Origin: Ignavibacteriota bacterium
GTDB taxonomy: Bacteria > Bacteroidota > Ignavibacteria > Ignavibacteriales > Melioribacteraceae
Assembly (NCBI GenBank): GCA_013112585.1
Contig: JABFGH010000031.1
Span: forward strand, 1-57,338
Length of the DNA stretch: 57,338 bases
Direction: 5' to 3'
Shown here: positions 34,359 through 44,584 of the stretch, piece by piece
Numbering within the stretch: the stretch's first letter is position 1
Layout of the letters: each line of letters begins with the position of its first letter
Translations under genes and position numbers: made by a program
The notes under the pieces: generated by a model
Told to the model about the DNA's origin: nothing
The model's input: only the letters and a program-made list of their open reading frames with translations
Database searches by the model: none

Positions 34359-36857
34359 TTATTTAAGTAAAATCATTTTGCGGTTCAAGTTAAATTTTCT
34401 ATTATCCACGCCGTTAAATTCAATTGAATAAACATAAATTCCTGTACTCAATTTTTCACCTTTCGAATTTTCTGCGTTCCAAAGGAGTGAATGCTCACCT
34501 GCTGAAATATTTGTAAAATTAACCTGGTTGATTAATTCACCAAGTGTATTATAGATTTTTATTACCGCATTACCGGGAACAGGAATGCTAAATTTTATAG
34601 TTGTAGCTGGATTAAACGGATTTGGATAATTCTGATATAGGGTAAAATCCTCTGGTAAATTGTTGAATTCTTCAATGCTCACCAGTTGGTTGAAAAAGTT
34701 CATCGACTCTGCTATTATCTCAGTTCTTTTTTCCAAAGGATAAATTGTTTCGAATGGAATTGTAATATAAATTAGTTTTCCGGCGGTGCTGCCATTAGGA
34801 AAATTTCCGTTGAAAGAAACCCCCGCGGATGCTGTTCTACCGGCAATACCACTGAATTTTAAAATGTTTGAACTGCCATTAATTGCCGAGATTTCATCAG
34901 GGTAATCAACATCAAAAGTTCCATGAGTGCCGTCATCAAAATTAAAAGCACCAATGCCGCTAAATATTGAATTGCTCAAGCCTTCAGCAGTATAATAAAT
35001 TCCGGGTGAGCCGTTTGGTGCATCACTTTTATATTCTGCCTTCAAATAATTTTCATAAAAATAAATATCGTTGCTGCTGGAAAAATTTGCTCTGCCTAAA
35101 TCCCAGCCAACTTCTGATCCGCTAATAAAAAGTTTACCGCCGTTATCTAAATATCCTTTAATATAATTCTGTTCAAAAGTATTAAAGCTTTCATCAGATG
35201 TGCTTTCATCACCCAGCATCCAATAAACAATATCAGCATTTTGCAAAGGTATTTTACCTTTAAATATTGCTTCATTATCGGCTGATGAAAATGAATATCC
35301 ATTTTGAATAAAAGGCTGAGAATATTTACGAATAAAATCCCGCGTATTGTTAGTACCCGAAGTTCTATCATAACCATTAACAATTAAAACTCTTAACTCA
35401 TTGTTAGAAGGTATTGCCGCAAGCACTTCCGTTAAATCCGATTCACTATTTTGGTTTGTTGACTTTAGTTTATAATAGTAAACTGAGTCTTCCTCTAAAC
35501 CGGTGAACAGAACATCATTGGAGGAAACGTGGAATGAATCTGTAAAATCAACTCCGTTAAAACTTTGATAAATTTTAAATCCCGTAGCTCTTAAAGGGTA
35601 ATCATAAATCAGTCTTATTGATGAATCATTTTCTGCGAGTACGGCAAAATGATAAGGTTTTTCAGGCGAAGGCATTTCACCGCTGCCGAATTTCCAATCA
35701 ATTAAATCCCAAAGTTCATTACGCCCCTTGTCATAACCAAGCGCCCACATACCAACACCGCGCAAATTTTTTAATTGTGCTAAATCATATTTTAATCCTA
35801 AACTAGAATCATCGTCGTGCCATACCTGATGCCATTGTCCATCATTCCAGGTAAAATATGGTGTTCGCCTAGTTGACCATATATTACCGTAAACAAAAGA
35901 TTGCGGCTTAGTTGAGTTAAATCTTGTAGAACCCATGAACTGAAGCGTGTCATTAATGACCAAGACAGGCGAGCCGGATTCAGGTCCTATAGTTATCCAA
36001 TGATGACCATAGTAAGGAATTCCAAGAATTATTTTGTCAGGATTTGATGCAGTTATTTCACCATATTCTTCTGTAATAGTCTTTGTAATATTTATTGATC
36101 CGCCGACTAATGGAGAATTTGCACCGCTAACAGTACTCCATTTGCCTGCGAATGAATACCCCATTATAAAAATATAATCACAACTTGCTGCAAGCCCGGT
36201 TAGGTCCCAATAGTCGCCCCAATTAACCGCAGGTCCCGCAAATGAAACCTCTTTTCCGGGTAGTTCGGAATGAATGAAAGATGTAAGTTCGCTCATAAAG
36301 TTTACAATTAAGCTACCCTTATCAGCGTTGTATAAACTTTCAAAATCTATATTTACGCCATCCATGCTGTATGTTAAAATTAAATTTTTCACCTCGTTGA
36401 AAAAATTATTTTTAGCTGTTTCGCTTGTGATGATCGCTCTAATTTCATCCCTGTCGAAATTAACTGCCGTCAAAATTACTTTAGTTCCATTTTGATGGGC
36501 TGCATTTATAACATCTGTCCAGGGCCATGCCGAGGGTAGTGAAACTGACCCATCGGGAGCAACAACAAAATCAAAGCACGCTACATGGGTTAACAAATCA
36601 TAACGCATAAATTGATGCGCGCCATTATTATATTCCCAATCAGGCAGGTAACCGAATACCGCCATACTTATATTTTTAATTTTGTTTTTATCTAATGGAA
36701 TAATCCCTTTGCCTGAATGATCAAACCTGCTGGGCAGATTTTCATTTGTTCCAAACTCTGCTCTATGAAGTTTATGAATGCTTGTACTTTGCTGACTAAA
36801 TAAAATACCGGCTGAAATAATGAGTAAAGTAACGGTAGCGATAATTTTATTTTTCAT
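34359..36857 (-). CDS. Glycoside hydrolase family 18 protein with T9SS sorting domain
   Basis: This 832-residue secreted enzyme has a signal peptide (1-22), a GH18 barrel (about 62-395) with the catalytic signature DGVNIDFE at 166-173 (Glu173 the acid), a FnIII-like module (about 400-490), a GATase-like/ThuA-type segment (about 490-735: LRVLIVNGYDRTSGTNN and YWMLGDEST) and a T9SS type A domain (about 750-832, YQNYPNPFNPATTIKF). GH18 enzymes cleave chitin, peptidoglycan or N-glycan GlcNAc links. Surface delivery through T9SS is expected. Substrate is unknown. TAGGAC precedes ATG 36857. Confidence 0.88.
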   Translation of the reverse strand: MKNKIIATVTLLIISAGILFSQQSTSIHKLHRAEFGTNENLPSRFDHSGKGIIPLDKNKIKNISMAVFGYLPDWEYNNGAHQFMRYDLLTHVACFDFVVAPDGSVSLPSAWPWTDVINAAHQNGTKVILTAVNFDRDEIRAIITSETAKNNFFNEVKNLILTYSMDGVNIDFESLYNADKGSLIVNFMSELTSFIHSELPGKEVSFAGPAVNWGDYWDLTGLAASCDYIFIMGYSFAGKWSTVSGANSPLVGGSINITKTITEEYGEITASNPDKIILGIPYYGHHWITIGPESGSPVLVINDTLQFMGSTRFNSTKPQSFVYGNIWSTRRTPYFTWNDGQWHQVWHDDDSSLGLKYDLAQLKNLRGVGMWALGYDKGRNELWDLIDWKFGSGEMPSPEKPYHFAVLAENDSSIRLIYDYPLRATGFKIYQSFNGVDFTDSFHVSSNDVLFTGLEEDSVYYYKLKSTNQNSESDLTEVLAAIPSNNELRVLIVNGYDRTSGTNNTRDFIRKYSQPFIQNGYSFSSADNEAIFKGKIPLQNADIVYWMLGDESTSDESFNTFEQNYIKGYLDNGGKLFISGSEVGWDLGRANFSSSNDIYFYENYLKAEYKSDAPNGSPGIYYTAEGLSNSIFSGIGAFNFDDGTHGTFDVDYPDEISAINGSSNILKFSGIAGRTASAGVSFNGNFPNGSTAGKLIYITIPFETIYPLEKRTEIIAESMNFFNQLVSIEEFNNLPEDFTLYQNYPNPFNPATTIKFSIPVPGNAVIKIYNTLGELINQVNFTNISAGEHSLLWNAENSKGEKLSTGIYVYSIEFNGVDNRKFNLNRKMILLK

Positions 36858-37004
36858 AATTAGTCCTAGAAAATCAAGCGATAGTTTTGTAAAAAAATAT
36901 TTTAATAACTCACTAAAAAATAGTTTATTAGTAACTTAATTGAAAATTATTTAATAGGTTAATTGAATTAGCAGCTTACCAAAAAAATTAAGAGAAAAAA
37001 AATA

Positions 37005-38612
37005 ATGACGACTACTGAACGTACTGCATTTATCAACGGAAAGATTTACACCGTTGACCCGAATAATGCATGGGCAGATACAATTATTGTTGATAAAAAT
37101 AAAATTTCATTTGTAGGTAAATATCCCGATGCCGAAAAACTAATAAATGGTAACTGCAGTGTAGTTGATCTTAAAGGGAAGTTAGTTCTCCCTGGTTTTA
37201 TTGATAGTCATGCCCATATTGTTATCGGAGGTAATTACCTGTTGGGAGTAAATTTAGAAGACTGTAAAAGCAAACAAGAATTTATTGACAGGTTAAAAGT
37301 CCATGTTCAAAATAATCCTGTTGGCTGGGTAAAAGGGGGAAATTGGAATCATCAAAATTGGGAGAAGATTGAACTTCCAAATAAAAATTGGATTGATGAT
37401 TTTTCGGAAGAGACACCGATTTTAGTACATAGACTTGATTATCATATGGCTATTGCAAACAGCGCTGCATTAAAATTGGCAAACATTACAAAAGATACAC
37501 CCGATCCAAACGGCGGTAAAATTGAACGCGACATAAAAACAGGTGAGCCGACGGGAATTTTGAAAGATAAAGCAATTACGCTCGTTAGCGGTGTTATGCC
37601 AAAACAGACGAATGAGCAAATTGATACTGCATGTTTAACGGCATTGCGAGAGGCAGCAAAATACGGTATAACATCAATTCAGGATATTACTCTTGAGGAG
37701 GATTTATTAGCTTTAAAAAGAATTCATGCTGCAGGAAAATTAAACTGTAGAATTTATGCCCGACTCCCAATTGATTTAGGTAAGGGAAAAATAAAAGATT
37801 TCATTAATGATCTTTCCGGTAATGAAAAAATAAAGTTAAAATCTGTTAAAGCTTTTGCCGATGGCTCGCTCGGTTCCTCCACTGCATTATTTTTTGAATG
37901 CTATAATGACGACCCTGAAAACTTTGGGTTAGCAATGGATTATGTGATTAGCGGTGAGTTAGAAAAACTTGCCAATTATTTTGATAATGAGAAACTCCAG
38001 CTATCAATACATGCAATTGGTGATAAAGCTGTTTCTGATATAATTGACATGTTTGAAAAAATTGAAAATGAAAATCCCAAATGGGATAGGAGATTTAGAA
38101 TAGAACATGCTCAGCATATTAATAAAAAAGATATAAGGCGCGTAGCTGAAATGGGGATAATTGTTTCAGCGCAGCCTTATCATCTTTATTATGATGGTGT
38201 TTGGGCTGAGAAAAAAATTGGCAGTAAAAGGTTGGATGATTTTCTGCCATTTAATTCACTCCAAGAAAATGATGTAAAACTTTGTTTCGGCAGTGATTAT
38301 CCGGTTGTAACATTAAACCCGTTAAAAGGCATTTATGCAGCCGTAACTAGGGATACTGAAAATAAAAACCATTCAAACGGATTAGTGCCCGAAGAAAAAA
38401 TTACTGTTGAAGATGCAGTGCAAGCATATACTATTGATGCAGCTTATTCAGCATACGAAGAAAATGAAAAAGGAAGTTTAAAAGTTGGAAAGTTTGCTGA
38501 TTTTATAGTACTCGAAAAAAATATTTTTGAAATACCAGCCGAAGAGATTGCAGATGTAAAAGTTGAAAAAACAATATTTGACGGCAGAGTTATTTATAGG
38601 AATGAGAAATAA
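37005..38612 (+). CDS. Amidohydrolase family protein (YtcJ-like)
   Basis: This 535-residue metal-dependent hydrolase has the amidohydrolase start LVLPGFIDSHAHIVIGG (His69 and His71 as metal ligands), a central Lys/His region (KAFADGSLGSSTA about 283, LSIHAIGDKAV about 335, RIEHAQHI about 363) and the final Asp in LCFGSDYPV (about 427). This arrangement is typical of the YtcJ/amidohydrolase-3 group, cytoplasmic or exported, with unknown substrates. No signal peptide is seen. The gene stands alone; the 147-bp upstream gap is AT-rich without a clear promoter match. Confidence 0.88.
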   Translation: MTTTERTAFINGKIYTVDPNNAWADTIIVDKNKISFVGKYPDAEKLINGNCSVVDLKGKLVLPGFIDSHAHIVIGGNYLLGVNLEDCKSKQEFIDRLKVHVQNNPVGWVKGGNWNHQNWEKIELPNKNWIDDFSEETPILVHRLDYHMAIANSAALKLANITKDTPDPNGGKIERDIKTGEPTGILKDKAITLVSGVMPKQTNEQIDTACLTALREAAKYGITSIQDITLEEDLLALKRIHAAGKLNCRIYARLPIDLGKGKIKDFINDLSGNEKIKLKSVKAFADGSLGSSTALFFECYNDDPENFGLAMDYVISGELEKLANYFDNEKLQLSIHAIGDKAVSDIIDMFEKIENENPKWDRRFRIEHAQHINKKDIRRVAEMGIIVSAQPYHLYYDGVWAEKKIGSKRLDDFLPFNSLQENDVKLCFGSDYPVVTLNPLKGIYAAVTRDTENKNHSNGLVPEEKITVEDAVQAYTIDAAYSAYEENEKGSLKVGKFADFIVLEKNIFEIPAEEIADVKVEKTIFDGRVIYRNEK

Positions 38613-38649
38613 TAAAAGGATCAAATAATAATTAGCCGAACTTAGATTA

Positions 38650-39573
38650 TCACTTAACTATTTTCTGATATTCCTGCGCCTCCTCTAAACTATTGAAATA
38701 CCCAACTCTTACTCTGTACCAAGTACCCCTCCTGGGTATCTCTGCCTTAACATAAAAAGCAGCATAACCTTTTTTCTTTAACCTTTGGGTTTCCTGTTTA
38801 GCAATTTTTTCTCTTTTCCATGAAGAAACTTGAAAACAGAATAATGAACCGTCAGTATAAACCAATCCTTTTAAGGCTCTTTCATTTTCAGTATTATATT
38901 TTTTCACCAAAGGTTTTTCTTCAACTTTTTTCTTTGCCGACTTTTCATCTACCTTTGGCGGTATAGGTATTTTGGGTTTAGGTACTTCAACTTTGGCTGT
39001 AACCTTTGGCTCTTGCGGTTTTTCAATCTTTGATATTTCAGTCACACTCTTTTTTTCTTTTTGAACTGAATCAACTTCTGCTATAATTCTTTTGGAATTT
39101 TGAACAAGGTAATCGCTTGGTTGCGGTGTAATTCTATTAGTTGTTAAATATTCCATTGCCTTGTTTTTAATAACATCATAAACTGAACCTACCTGAATTT
39201 TAAGTGAATAATTTGCAGCCCCGCTTGTTACAGCAACATCATTCGATTCTCCGATAATCTCACCTTTTACATCATAAAAAATTGCACCTATTACCGAATA
39301 AGTGTTCTGCTCTGTGTTAAATAATAAATGCGATTTTGATTTCTTTACATTCTGCTGCAGTGTATGCATAAAGACCGGCTGTCTGTACATAATAATGTTT
39401 CTCACAAATAATTGACCATCGGTAAGCTCAATATTCGACGTATCAACATAAACTACTTTATCATGCAAATCCTGAACAATAAACCAGCTTCTTTTTGAAT
39501 CCTGACTTTGAATAACTGACATTGTTAAAAATAAGAGGGGTAATAATAACTTCATTCTTTTTATAAAATTCAT
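38650..39573 (-). CDS. SPOR-domain protein, exported
   Basis: The protein of 307 residues starts with a hydrophobic leader (MKLLLPLLFLTMSVIQSQD) and ends in a SPOR domain (last 75 residues, CFQVSSWKREKIAKQETQ and WYRVRVGYF), which binds denuded septal peptidoglycan. The middle (about 175-225) is a Pro/Lys/Glu-rich linker. The N-terminal periplasmic part is beta-rich and unknown. ATG 39573 is used; ATG 39555 is equally possible, and the longer upstream frame adds residues before the signal peptide. It lies 54 bp downstream of the PPDK_N gene on the same strand. Confidence 0.82.
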   Translation of the reverse strand: MNFIKRMKLLLPLLFLTMSVIQSQDSKRSWFIVQDLHDKVVYVDTSNIELTDGQLFVRNIIMYRQPVFMHTLQQNVKKSKSHLLFNTEQNTYSVIGAIFYDVKGEIIGESNDVAVTSGAANYSLKIQVGSVYDVIKNKAMEYLTTNRITPQPSDYLVQNSKRIIAEVDSVQKEKKSVTEISKIEKPQEPKVTAKVEVPKPKIPIPPKVDEKSAKKKVEEKPLVKKYNTENERALKGLVYTDGSLFCFQVSSWKREKIAKQETQRLKKKGYAAFYVKAEIPRRGTWYRVRVGYFNSLEEAQEYQKIVK

Positions 39574-39665
39574 AATTATACCGGTTAAGGATAAAATTGT
39601 TTTTAGTAACAACGAAAATACAAATTTATTATTCCAAGTTGAACTTCAAAATAATAAGGCTATTT

Positions 39666-42662
39666 TTAATTATTCACTGATGGTTTAATAATTACACCAA
39701 TGCCTTCACTGCCGTTTATTTTAATTATCAAATTTGAATTTAGCATAATATGTTTTGAATACTTTTTGCTTTCTATAATTTTCTGTTTTTTCAGCCAGGC
39801 CCAATCGATAAACCCTTTATCCAAAAAGTTATTAACCGTAAAATAACCAACATTCAACGAGGTTAAATTTTGAAAAAAATGAGTTCCCTGCGAAGGTGTT
39901 ACAATAAAATCTTTAAAGTTCGATTCAACAATAGCTTTTGCCCCTGAAATTTGTTCCCATGTTACAGGTATGCCAAGCCATGGATCGAGCGTACCCCATC
40001 GCCCAACACCAATAAGCAGATATGGCCTTTTACTATTTATCAGTTTAGAATTTAATTGCGATATTTCCGCGGCAACATCCCTGCTTTTTGATCTATCAAA
40101 TTTATCCTTATCAACAAAAATAATATCCTTAATGTCTTCAACAATTCCATTACCTAAAACCTGTTCGCTCGAACAAATCAAATCTCTTTTTTTATGTCGC
40201 GAAATATCCAATCCTTCAAGTTCCTTATTTACAACTAAAGGGCGTATTTGTAAAAGTCCGAATTCTTTAGGCGAGCCTTTGGGAACAGATAGATTTACAG
40301 CAAATTCAATTTCCACCGGAGAGCCCATGCCCCAGCTACCCATCTCGAGTAAAAGTTCTAAAATTTCGGGCAGCGGAAATACATGATACTTTAATATTGA
40401 AGCCATCGTTACAATTCTAACTCCTTGCCGTGATATACCGTCATAAATGATATCATTTTCTTGAGAGTAAGTTGAACCGGTATAATAAAGTGTACCATCC
40501 TTTTCAGATACTGAAAGATCATACTTCTTCAGAAGTTTGTTCACATTAAAGTCTGTATCAAAATCCGATTCTTCTAAATCTAATGCAAAAAATTCTTGCT
40601 GGCTGTAGCGCAGTGTATCATCAATAGTTGCAAATTGTAATAGATGATGAGGATATTTTGGACAAAACCTAACCGCATTACCGCCTTCCACAATTGTTTT
40701 TCCAAAACCTAAAGCTGCCGAAACAATACCATCATTAGCTTTTAGCGGTGCAGTGGGATAAAAATTAAATGACTTTGCTACCCCTGAAAGTTCGGGATAA
40801 AATCTTGTTGCGTGTTTTGCACCTATAGTCTTCTGAATTACCACCGCCATTTTTTCTTCTTCCAATCGGTACGTGGTAACCTTAATATAATCCTTTGCCT
40901 TTTGCCTGAATGTTGAAGCATAGACTGCCTTTATCATGTGTAATAGCTGTTTAAGCCTCTGCTCAATCTCTTCATGGTTGTTGGGTATCATATAAGTATC
41001 ATAAACACCGGCAAAGGGCTGCCCTTGCGAGTCTTCCAATAAACTGGAAGAACGTACGGCAAGAGGTGATTTAATAATCGACAGAAAAACTCTTAGATCA
41101 TCAATTACTCCCTGCGGAAATTTATCAGCATAGATAAATCTATGAAACAGTTCATCATCGTTTTCACTTGTAAGAGCAAAATCTCTTAAATAATTATCAT
41201 CTAAAAATTTATCAAATATATCAGTACCAATAACAATTGTCGGCGGTACAGATATTTCTACACCTTCAAATTTACCTCGAATATCAAAATTACTAAGCAG
41301 GTTATTTACAAACCCTAATCCCCTTGCTTTACCGCCAAGTGAACCGCCGCCTATTCGGGCAAATGTACTGGATGAGTCGAATGATTCTCGATTAAAATCT
41401 AATATTACACCGCGCTTTCTAGAAGTTCTAAACTCACGAATTTCATTTATAATACTATCTCTTAATTCTTTAGTTGAGTCGAAATCATCTACTTTAACCG
41501 GTTTCAGTTTATGAGCAAGCCAAAATTCGGTACGTGCCTTAAGCCAATTAGAGAAATGGTTACGCTCTGCATGATAAATTATACTTCTATCGGGTACTGC
41601 CTTTAATTGTACCTCCAATTGTTTCAAGGTTGATGCTCTTCCCAATTCATCACCTTCAATATCTCTGAATACAAAATCCCCGAAGCTGAAATTGTGCACC
41701 ATAAAATTTCTTAGTTCCTGAAGTAAAGTAGGTGAACCTTTAAGAATAAATGAAGCATCAACAGAATAGGCAGCTTCTTTATTTTTTTCTACTGAAGATT
41801 GTAATAATATCGGAATATCGGGATGTTCCTTTTTAATATTCTGCGCAAGTAATATTCCTGCTTGAGGATTCTGCTCGCCATACATAGAAAAATCTACATC
41901 GCTTATTATTCCAAGAATATAGTTTTCATATTTTTTGTAGTAATCCCATGCTTCTTCGTAAGTAGAGCAAAGAAGTATTTTCGGTCGCGCTCTCATTCTT
42001 AAAAATTTATGAGAGAGATTTATTCCTTCGGAAATTAGGTGCTGGGATTGTTTTAATAATTCCGTATAAATAATTGGAAGATATGAAGAATAAAACCTGA
42101 TGCTGTCTTCAACTAAAATGAGCGACTGCACACCAACGTTCTTTGTATCCGATTCAACATTTATTTTGTCTTCTAAAAATTTTATTATCCCTAATATTAT
42201 TCTGTAGTCGCCTGCCCAGATAAAAATTTTATCAAAAATTGAAATCTCCGGGTGCACCAGCATATCCCCCAGTTCTCTATTATCAAATCCTAATAGAACA
42301 ATAGGAATATCTAACCCCGCCTGCCTTACTTTTTTAGCGAAAGTTAGAGCATGCATATCATCTATATGCTGGGTAGTAATTATTAAATTAAAACTATTTT
42401 CCCTTTCAACTAATTCAAGGGCTTCCTCTCCGCTGCTGCACTGCATTAGTTCGGGCGAGTGACTTAAATTTAATCCCTGGTATTCTCTTCTTATCAATTC
42501 ATATAGCCGCCCGTCTTCTTCAAATATATAGGAATCATATAAACTAGAAACCAAAAGTATATCCTGGATTCTGTAACGCATCAAACTATGGAAGTCTTGA
42601 AATTTTGAGTAGCTGCTCTCTTTAATAACTTCTCGACTGAATTTTAGTTCGTTTGCTCGCAT
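39666..42662 (-). CDS. Dual-receiver / PPDK_N (ATP-grasp) fusion protein
   Basis: This 998-residue protein starts with two receiver-like domains. The first (about 33-165) has Thr where the phospho-Asp should be. The second (about 178-335) has the acidic pair Glu185-Asp186, a phosphorylatable Asp255 in ISDVDF and Lys308, so it could be phosphorylated, though with a long insert. From about 430 comes a PPDK_N ATP-grasp unit: GGGSLGGKARGLG, PLAVRSSSLLED, AVVIQKTIG, VEIEFAV and LQIRP. The last 150 residues carry GVGRWGTLDPWLGIP and SQGTHFFQNLTS, as in the proteins at 10542 and 12281. No swivel or barrel domain follows. It lies downstream of glutamate dehydrogenase gdhA, repeating the order seen at 9148-15457. 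Confidence 0.82.
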   Translation of the reverse strand: MRANELKFSREVIKESSYSKFQDFHSLMRYRIQDILLVSSLYDSYIFEEDGRLYELIRREYQGLNLSHSPELMQCSSGEEALELVERENSFNLIITTQHIDDMHALTFAKKVRQAGLDIPIVLLGFDNRELGDMLVHPEISIFDKIFIWAGDYRIILGIIKFLEDKINVESDTKNVGVQSLILVEDSIRFYSSYLPIIYTELLKQSQHLISEGINLSHKFLRMRARPKILLCSTYEEAWDYYKKYENYILGIISDVDFSMYGEQNPQAGILLAQNIKKEHPDIPILLQSSVEKNKEAAYSVDASFILKGSPTLLQELRNFMVHNFSFGDFVFRDIEGDELGRASTLKQLEVQLKAVPDRSIIYHAERNHFSNWLKARTEFWLAHKLKPVKVDDFDSTKELRDSIINEIREFRTSRKRGVILDFNRESFDSSSTFARIGGGSLGGKARGLGFVNNLLSNFDIRGKFEGVEISVPPTIVIGTDIFDKFLDDNYLRDFALTSENDDELFHRFIYADKFPQGVIDDLRVFLSIIKSPLAVRSSSLLEDSQGQPFAGVYDTYMIPNNHEEIEQRLKQLLHMIKAVYASTFRQKAKDYIKVTTYRLEEEKMAVVIQKTIGAKHATRFYPELSGVAKSFNFYPTAPLKANDGIVSAALGFGKTIVEGGNAVRFCPKYPHHLLQFATIDDTLRYSQQEFFALDLEESDFDTDFNVNKLLKKYDLSVSEKDGTLYYTGSTYSQENDIIYDGISRQGVRIVTMASILKYHVFPLPEILELLLEMGSWGMGSPVEIEFAVNLSVPKGSPKEFGLLQIRPLVVNKELEGLDISRHKKRDLICSSEQVLGNGIVEDIKDIIFVDKDKFDRSKSRDVAAEISQLNSKLINSKRPYLLIGVGRWGTLDPWLGIPVTWEQISGAKAIVESNFKDFIVTPSQGTHFFQNLTSLNVGYFTVNNFLDKGFIDWAWLKKQKIIESKKYSKHIMLNSNLIIKINGSEGIGVIIKPSVNN

Positions 42663-42769
42663 ATACTGAAAGTAATTATATGATTTATGAGGAATAAATT
42701 GTTTTTCAAAATAAATTAAAGGAATTAAAAATGCATTAAAAAAGAGCGGCGGATTATTCCCTAGTTTTT

Positions 42770-42965
42770 AAAAGTCAAATTCCAAAAGACAAAAATCAAA
42801 TTTCAAAAACCAAATCACAAAACCCAAATCACAAATTTCAAATCACAAATTCCAAAAGACAAATTCCAGAATTCAGATTCCAAAAACCAAATTCCAAAAA
42901 CCAAATTCCAAAAACCAAATTTCAAAAATCAGGTTTCAGAAATTAGATTTAAAAATTAGGTTTTT
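42770..42965. repeat. Degenerate tandem repeat, about 14-nt CAAATTCCAAAAAC units
   Basis: About fourteen imperfect units fill most of the 360-bp gap between gdhA and the PPDK_N gene. The clearest copies (CAAATTCCAAAAAC) are in 42880-42920; others vary to CAAATCACAAAAC, CAAATTTCAAAAAC and AGGTTTCAGAAATT. No T-run hairpin or gene is present in this gap. Confidence 0.8.
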
Positions 42966-43022
42966 AAAAAGCTCGGGAAAACTCAACTTGGGTAAATGGA
43001 GCAAGGGTTTGTACTTTTTTAA

Positions 43023-44384
43023 TTAAACAATACCCTGATCAATCATAGCATCGGCAACTTTAATAAAACCGCCGATGTTAGCTCCGTTAACATAGTTTCC
43101 GGGGGTTCCATATTTTTCGGCTGTATCAATGCAAGTTTTATGAATTGCTTTCATTATAATCTGAAGCCTGTTATCTACTTCATCTTTCGTCCAATTAAAA
43201 CGCATACTGTTCTGAGCCATTTCCAATCCGGATACCGCAACACCGCCTGCGTTAGCTGCTTTTCCCGGTCCGTAAAGTATTCCTTTCTCAACAAATAAAT
43301 TTACACCCTCCGGTGTAGTAGGCATGTTCGAGCCTTCTGATACAACATATACGCCATTGTTTAATAAGTTTTCGGCGTCTTTAAGGTTTATTTCATTTTG
43401 TGTAGCCGAGGGGAATGCACAATCAGCTTTATGATTCCATAGCGGATTGTATTCTAAATTAGGATCGAGCTGCGTATAAACTGCATCAGGGTATTTTCCC
43501 TGGTACTCTTTAATTCTTCCTCGACGCACATTTTTTAGGTTTATTACAAAAGCCAATTTATCACTGTCAATTCCTGCTTCATCATAAATATAACCGCTGG
43601 AATCTGAAACAGTAAGAACTTTTCCGCCAAGGTTTAATATTTTTTCCGTGGTATATTGAGCAACATTTCCGCTTCCGGAAACAAGGCATTTTTTACCTTC
43701 CAAAGATTCACCTTTTGTTGAAAGCATTTCTGCAGCAAAGTAAACTGCACCGTATCCGGTTGCTTCGGGTCTAATTAAAGAGCCGCCCCAGTTCAATCCC
43801 TTGCCGGTTAAAATTCCGGTAAATTCATTTTTAATTTTTTTATATTGACCGAACAGAAAACCTATTTCACGCCCGCCCACACCAATATCTCCGGCTGGAA
43901 TATCAGTATTTGCACCTATATGACGGTACAGCTCTCTCATAAAACTTTGACAAAAACGCATTACTTCTGAATCACTTTTACCCTTCGGGTCAAAATCGGA
44001 ACCGCCTTTACCGCCGCCCATGGGCAATGTTGTTAAGCTGTTTTTGAATACTTGTTCAAATGCTAAAAATTTTAGTATGCCAAGGTTTACAGATGGGTGA
44101 AACCTTAACCCGCCTTTGTACGGACCAATTGCACTGTTCATTTCAATTCTAAATCCGCGATTTATTTGAACCTTTCCCTGATCGTCTTCCCATGGAACTC
44201 TAAACATTATCACCCGCTCAGGCTCTATTATTCTTTCAAGAATTTTAAATGAACGATACTCCGGATGCCTCTCTAGAACAATTTCTAAGGATTCTGCTAC
44301 TTCTTGTACCGCCTGATGAAATTCCGGCTCGGTTGGATTTTTTGCAATAACATCAGCCATTAAGTTTCTTATAGACTCTGACAT
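43023..44384 (-). CDS. gdhA: NADP-type glutamate dehydrogenase
   Basis: This 453-residue enzyme has the length and motifs of E. coli GdhA: GPYKGGLRFHPSVN (Lys90), LPMGGGKGGSDFDPKGKSD (catalytic Lys126), DIPAGDIGVGGREIG (Asp166) and the nucleotide loop SGSGNVAQ (236-243). It probably assimilates ammonium using NADPH. AAAAGGGG lies about 10 bp before ATG 44384. This is the second glutamate dehydrogenase in the window; the first, at 9148, is of the other subfamily. The next gene on this strand is a PPDK_N protein, reached across a 360-bp repeat tract. Confidence 0.96.
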   Translation of the reverse strand: MSESIRNLMADVIAKNPTEPEFHQAVQEVAESLEIVLERHPEYRSFKILERIIEPERVIMFRVPWEDDQGKVQINRGFRIEMNSAIGPYKGGLRFHPSVNLGILKFLAFEQVFKNSLTTLPMGGGKGGSDFDPKGKSDSEVMRFCQSFMRELYRHIGANTDIPAGDIGVGGREIGFLFGQYKKIKNEFTGILTGKGLNWGGSLIRPEATGYGAVYFAAEMLSTKGESLEGKKCLVSGSGNVAQYTTEKILNLGGKVLTVSDSSGYIYDEAGIDSDKLAFVINLKNVRRGRIKEYQGKYPDAVYTQLDPNLEYNPLWNHKADCAFPSATQNEINLKDAENLLNNGVYVVSEGSNMPTTPEGVNLFVEKGILYGPGKAANAGGVAVSGLEMAQNSMRFNWTKDEVDNRLQIIMKAIHKTCIDTAEKYGTPGNYVNGANIGGFIKVADAMIDQGIV

Positions 44385-44584
44385 AGCAACTACCCCTTTT
44401 TATTTATTATTTATTATTGATAATTGATTATTAAAAAACAATTAAAGAAAAACTTTTTAATGATGAAACAGTTTTTATTTTTTTTCAGAGCGGTTATAAA
44501 TTAAAATATCTTTTATGGAATTTTGTGAATTTATAGAAGGGCGTGTTTTAAAATATTAAATAAAATTATAACTTTATTTATCTA

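Noticed and set aside
34359-36857. GH18 protein as a canonical chitinase
   Set aside because: The DxxDxDxE-type motif supports the family, but GH18 includes peptidoglycan and N-glycan enzymes and binding proteins, so no substrate is assigned.
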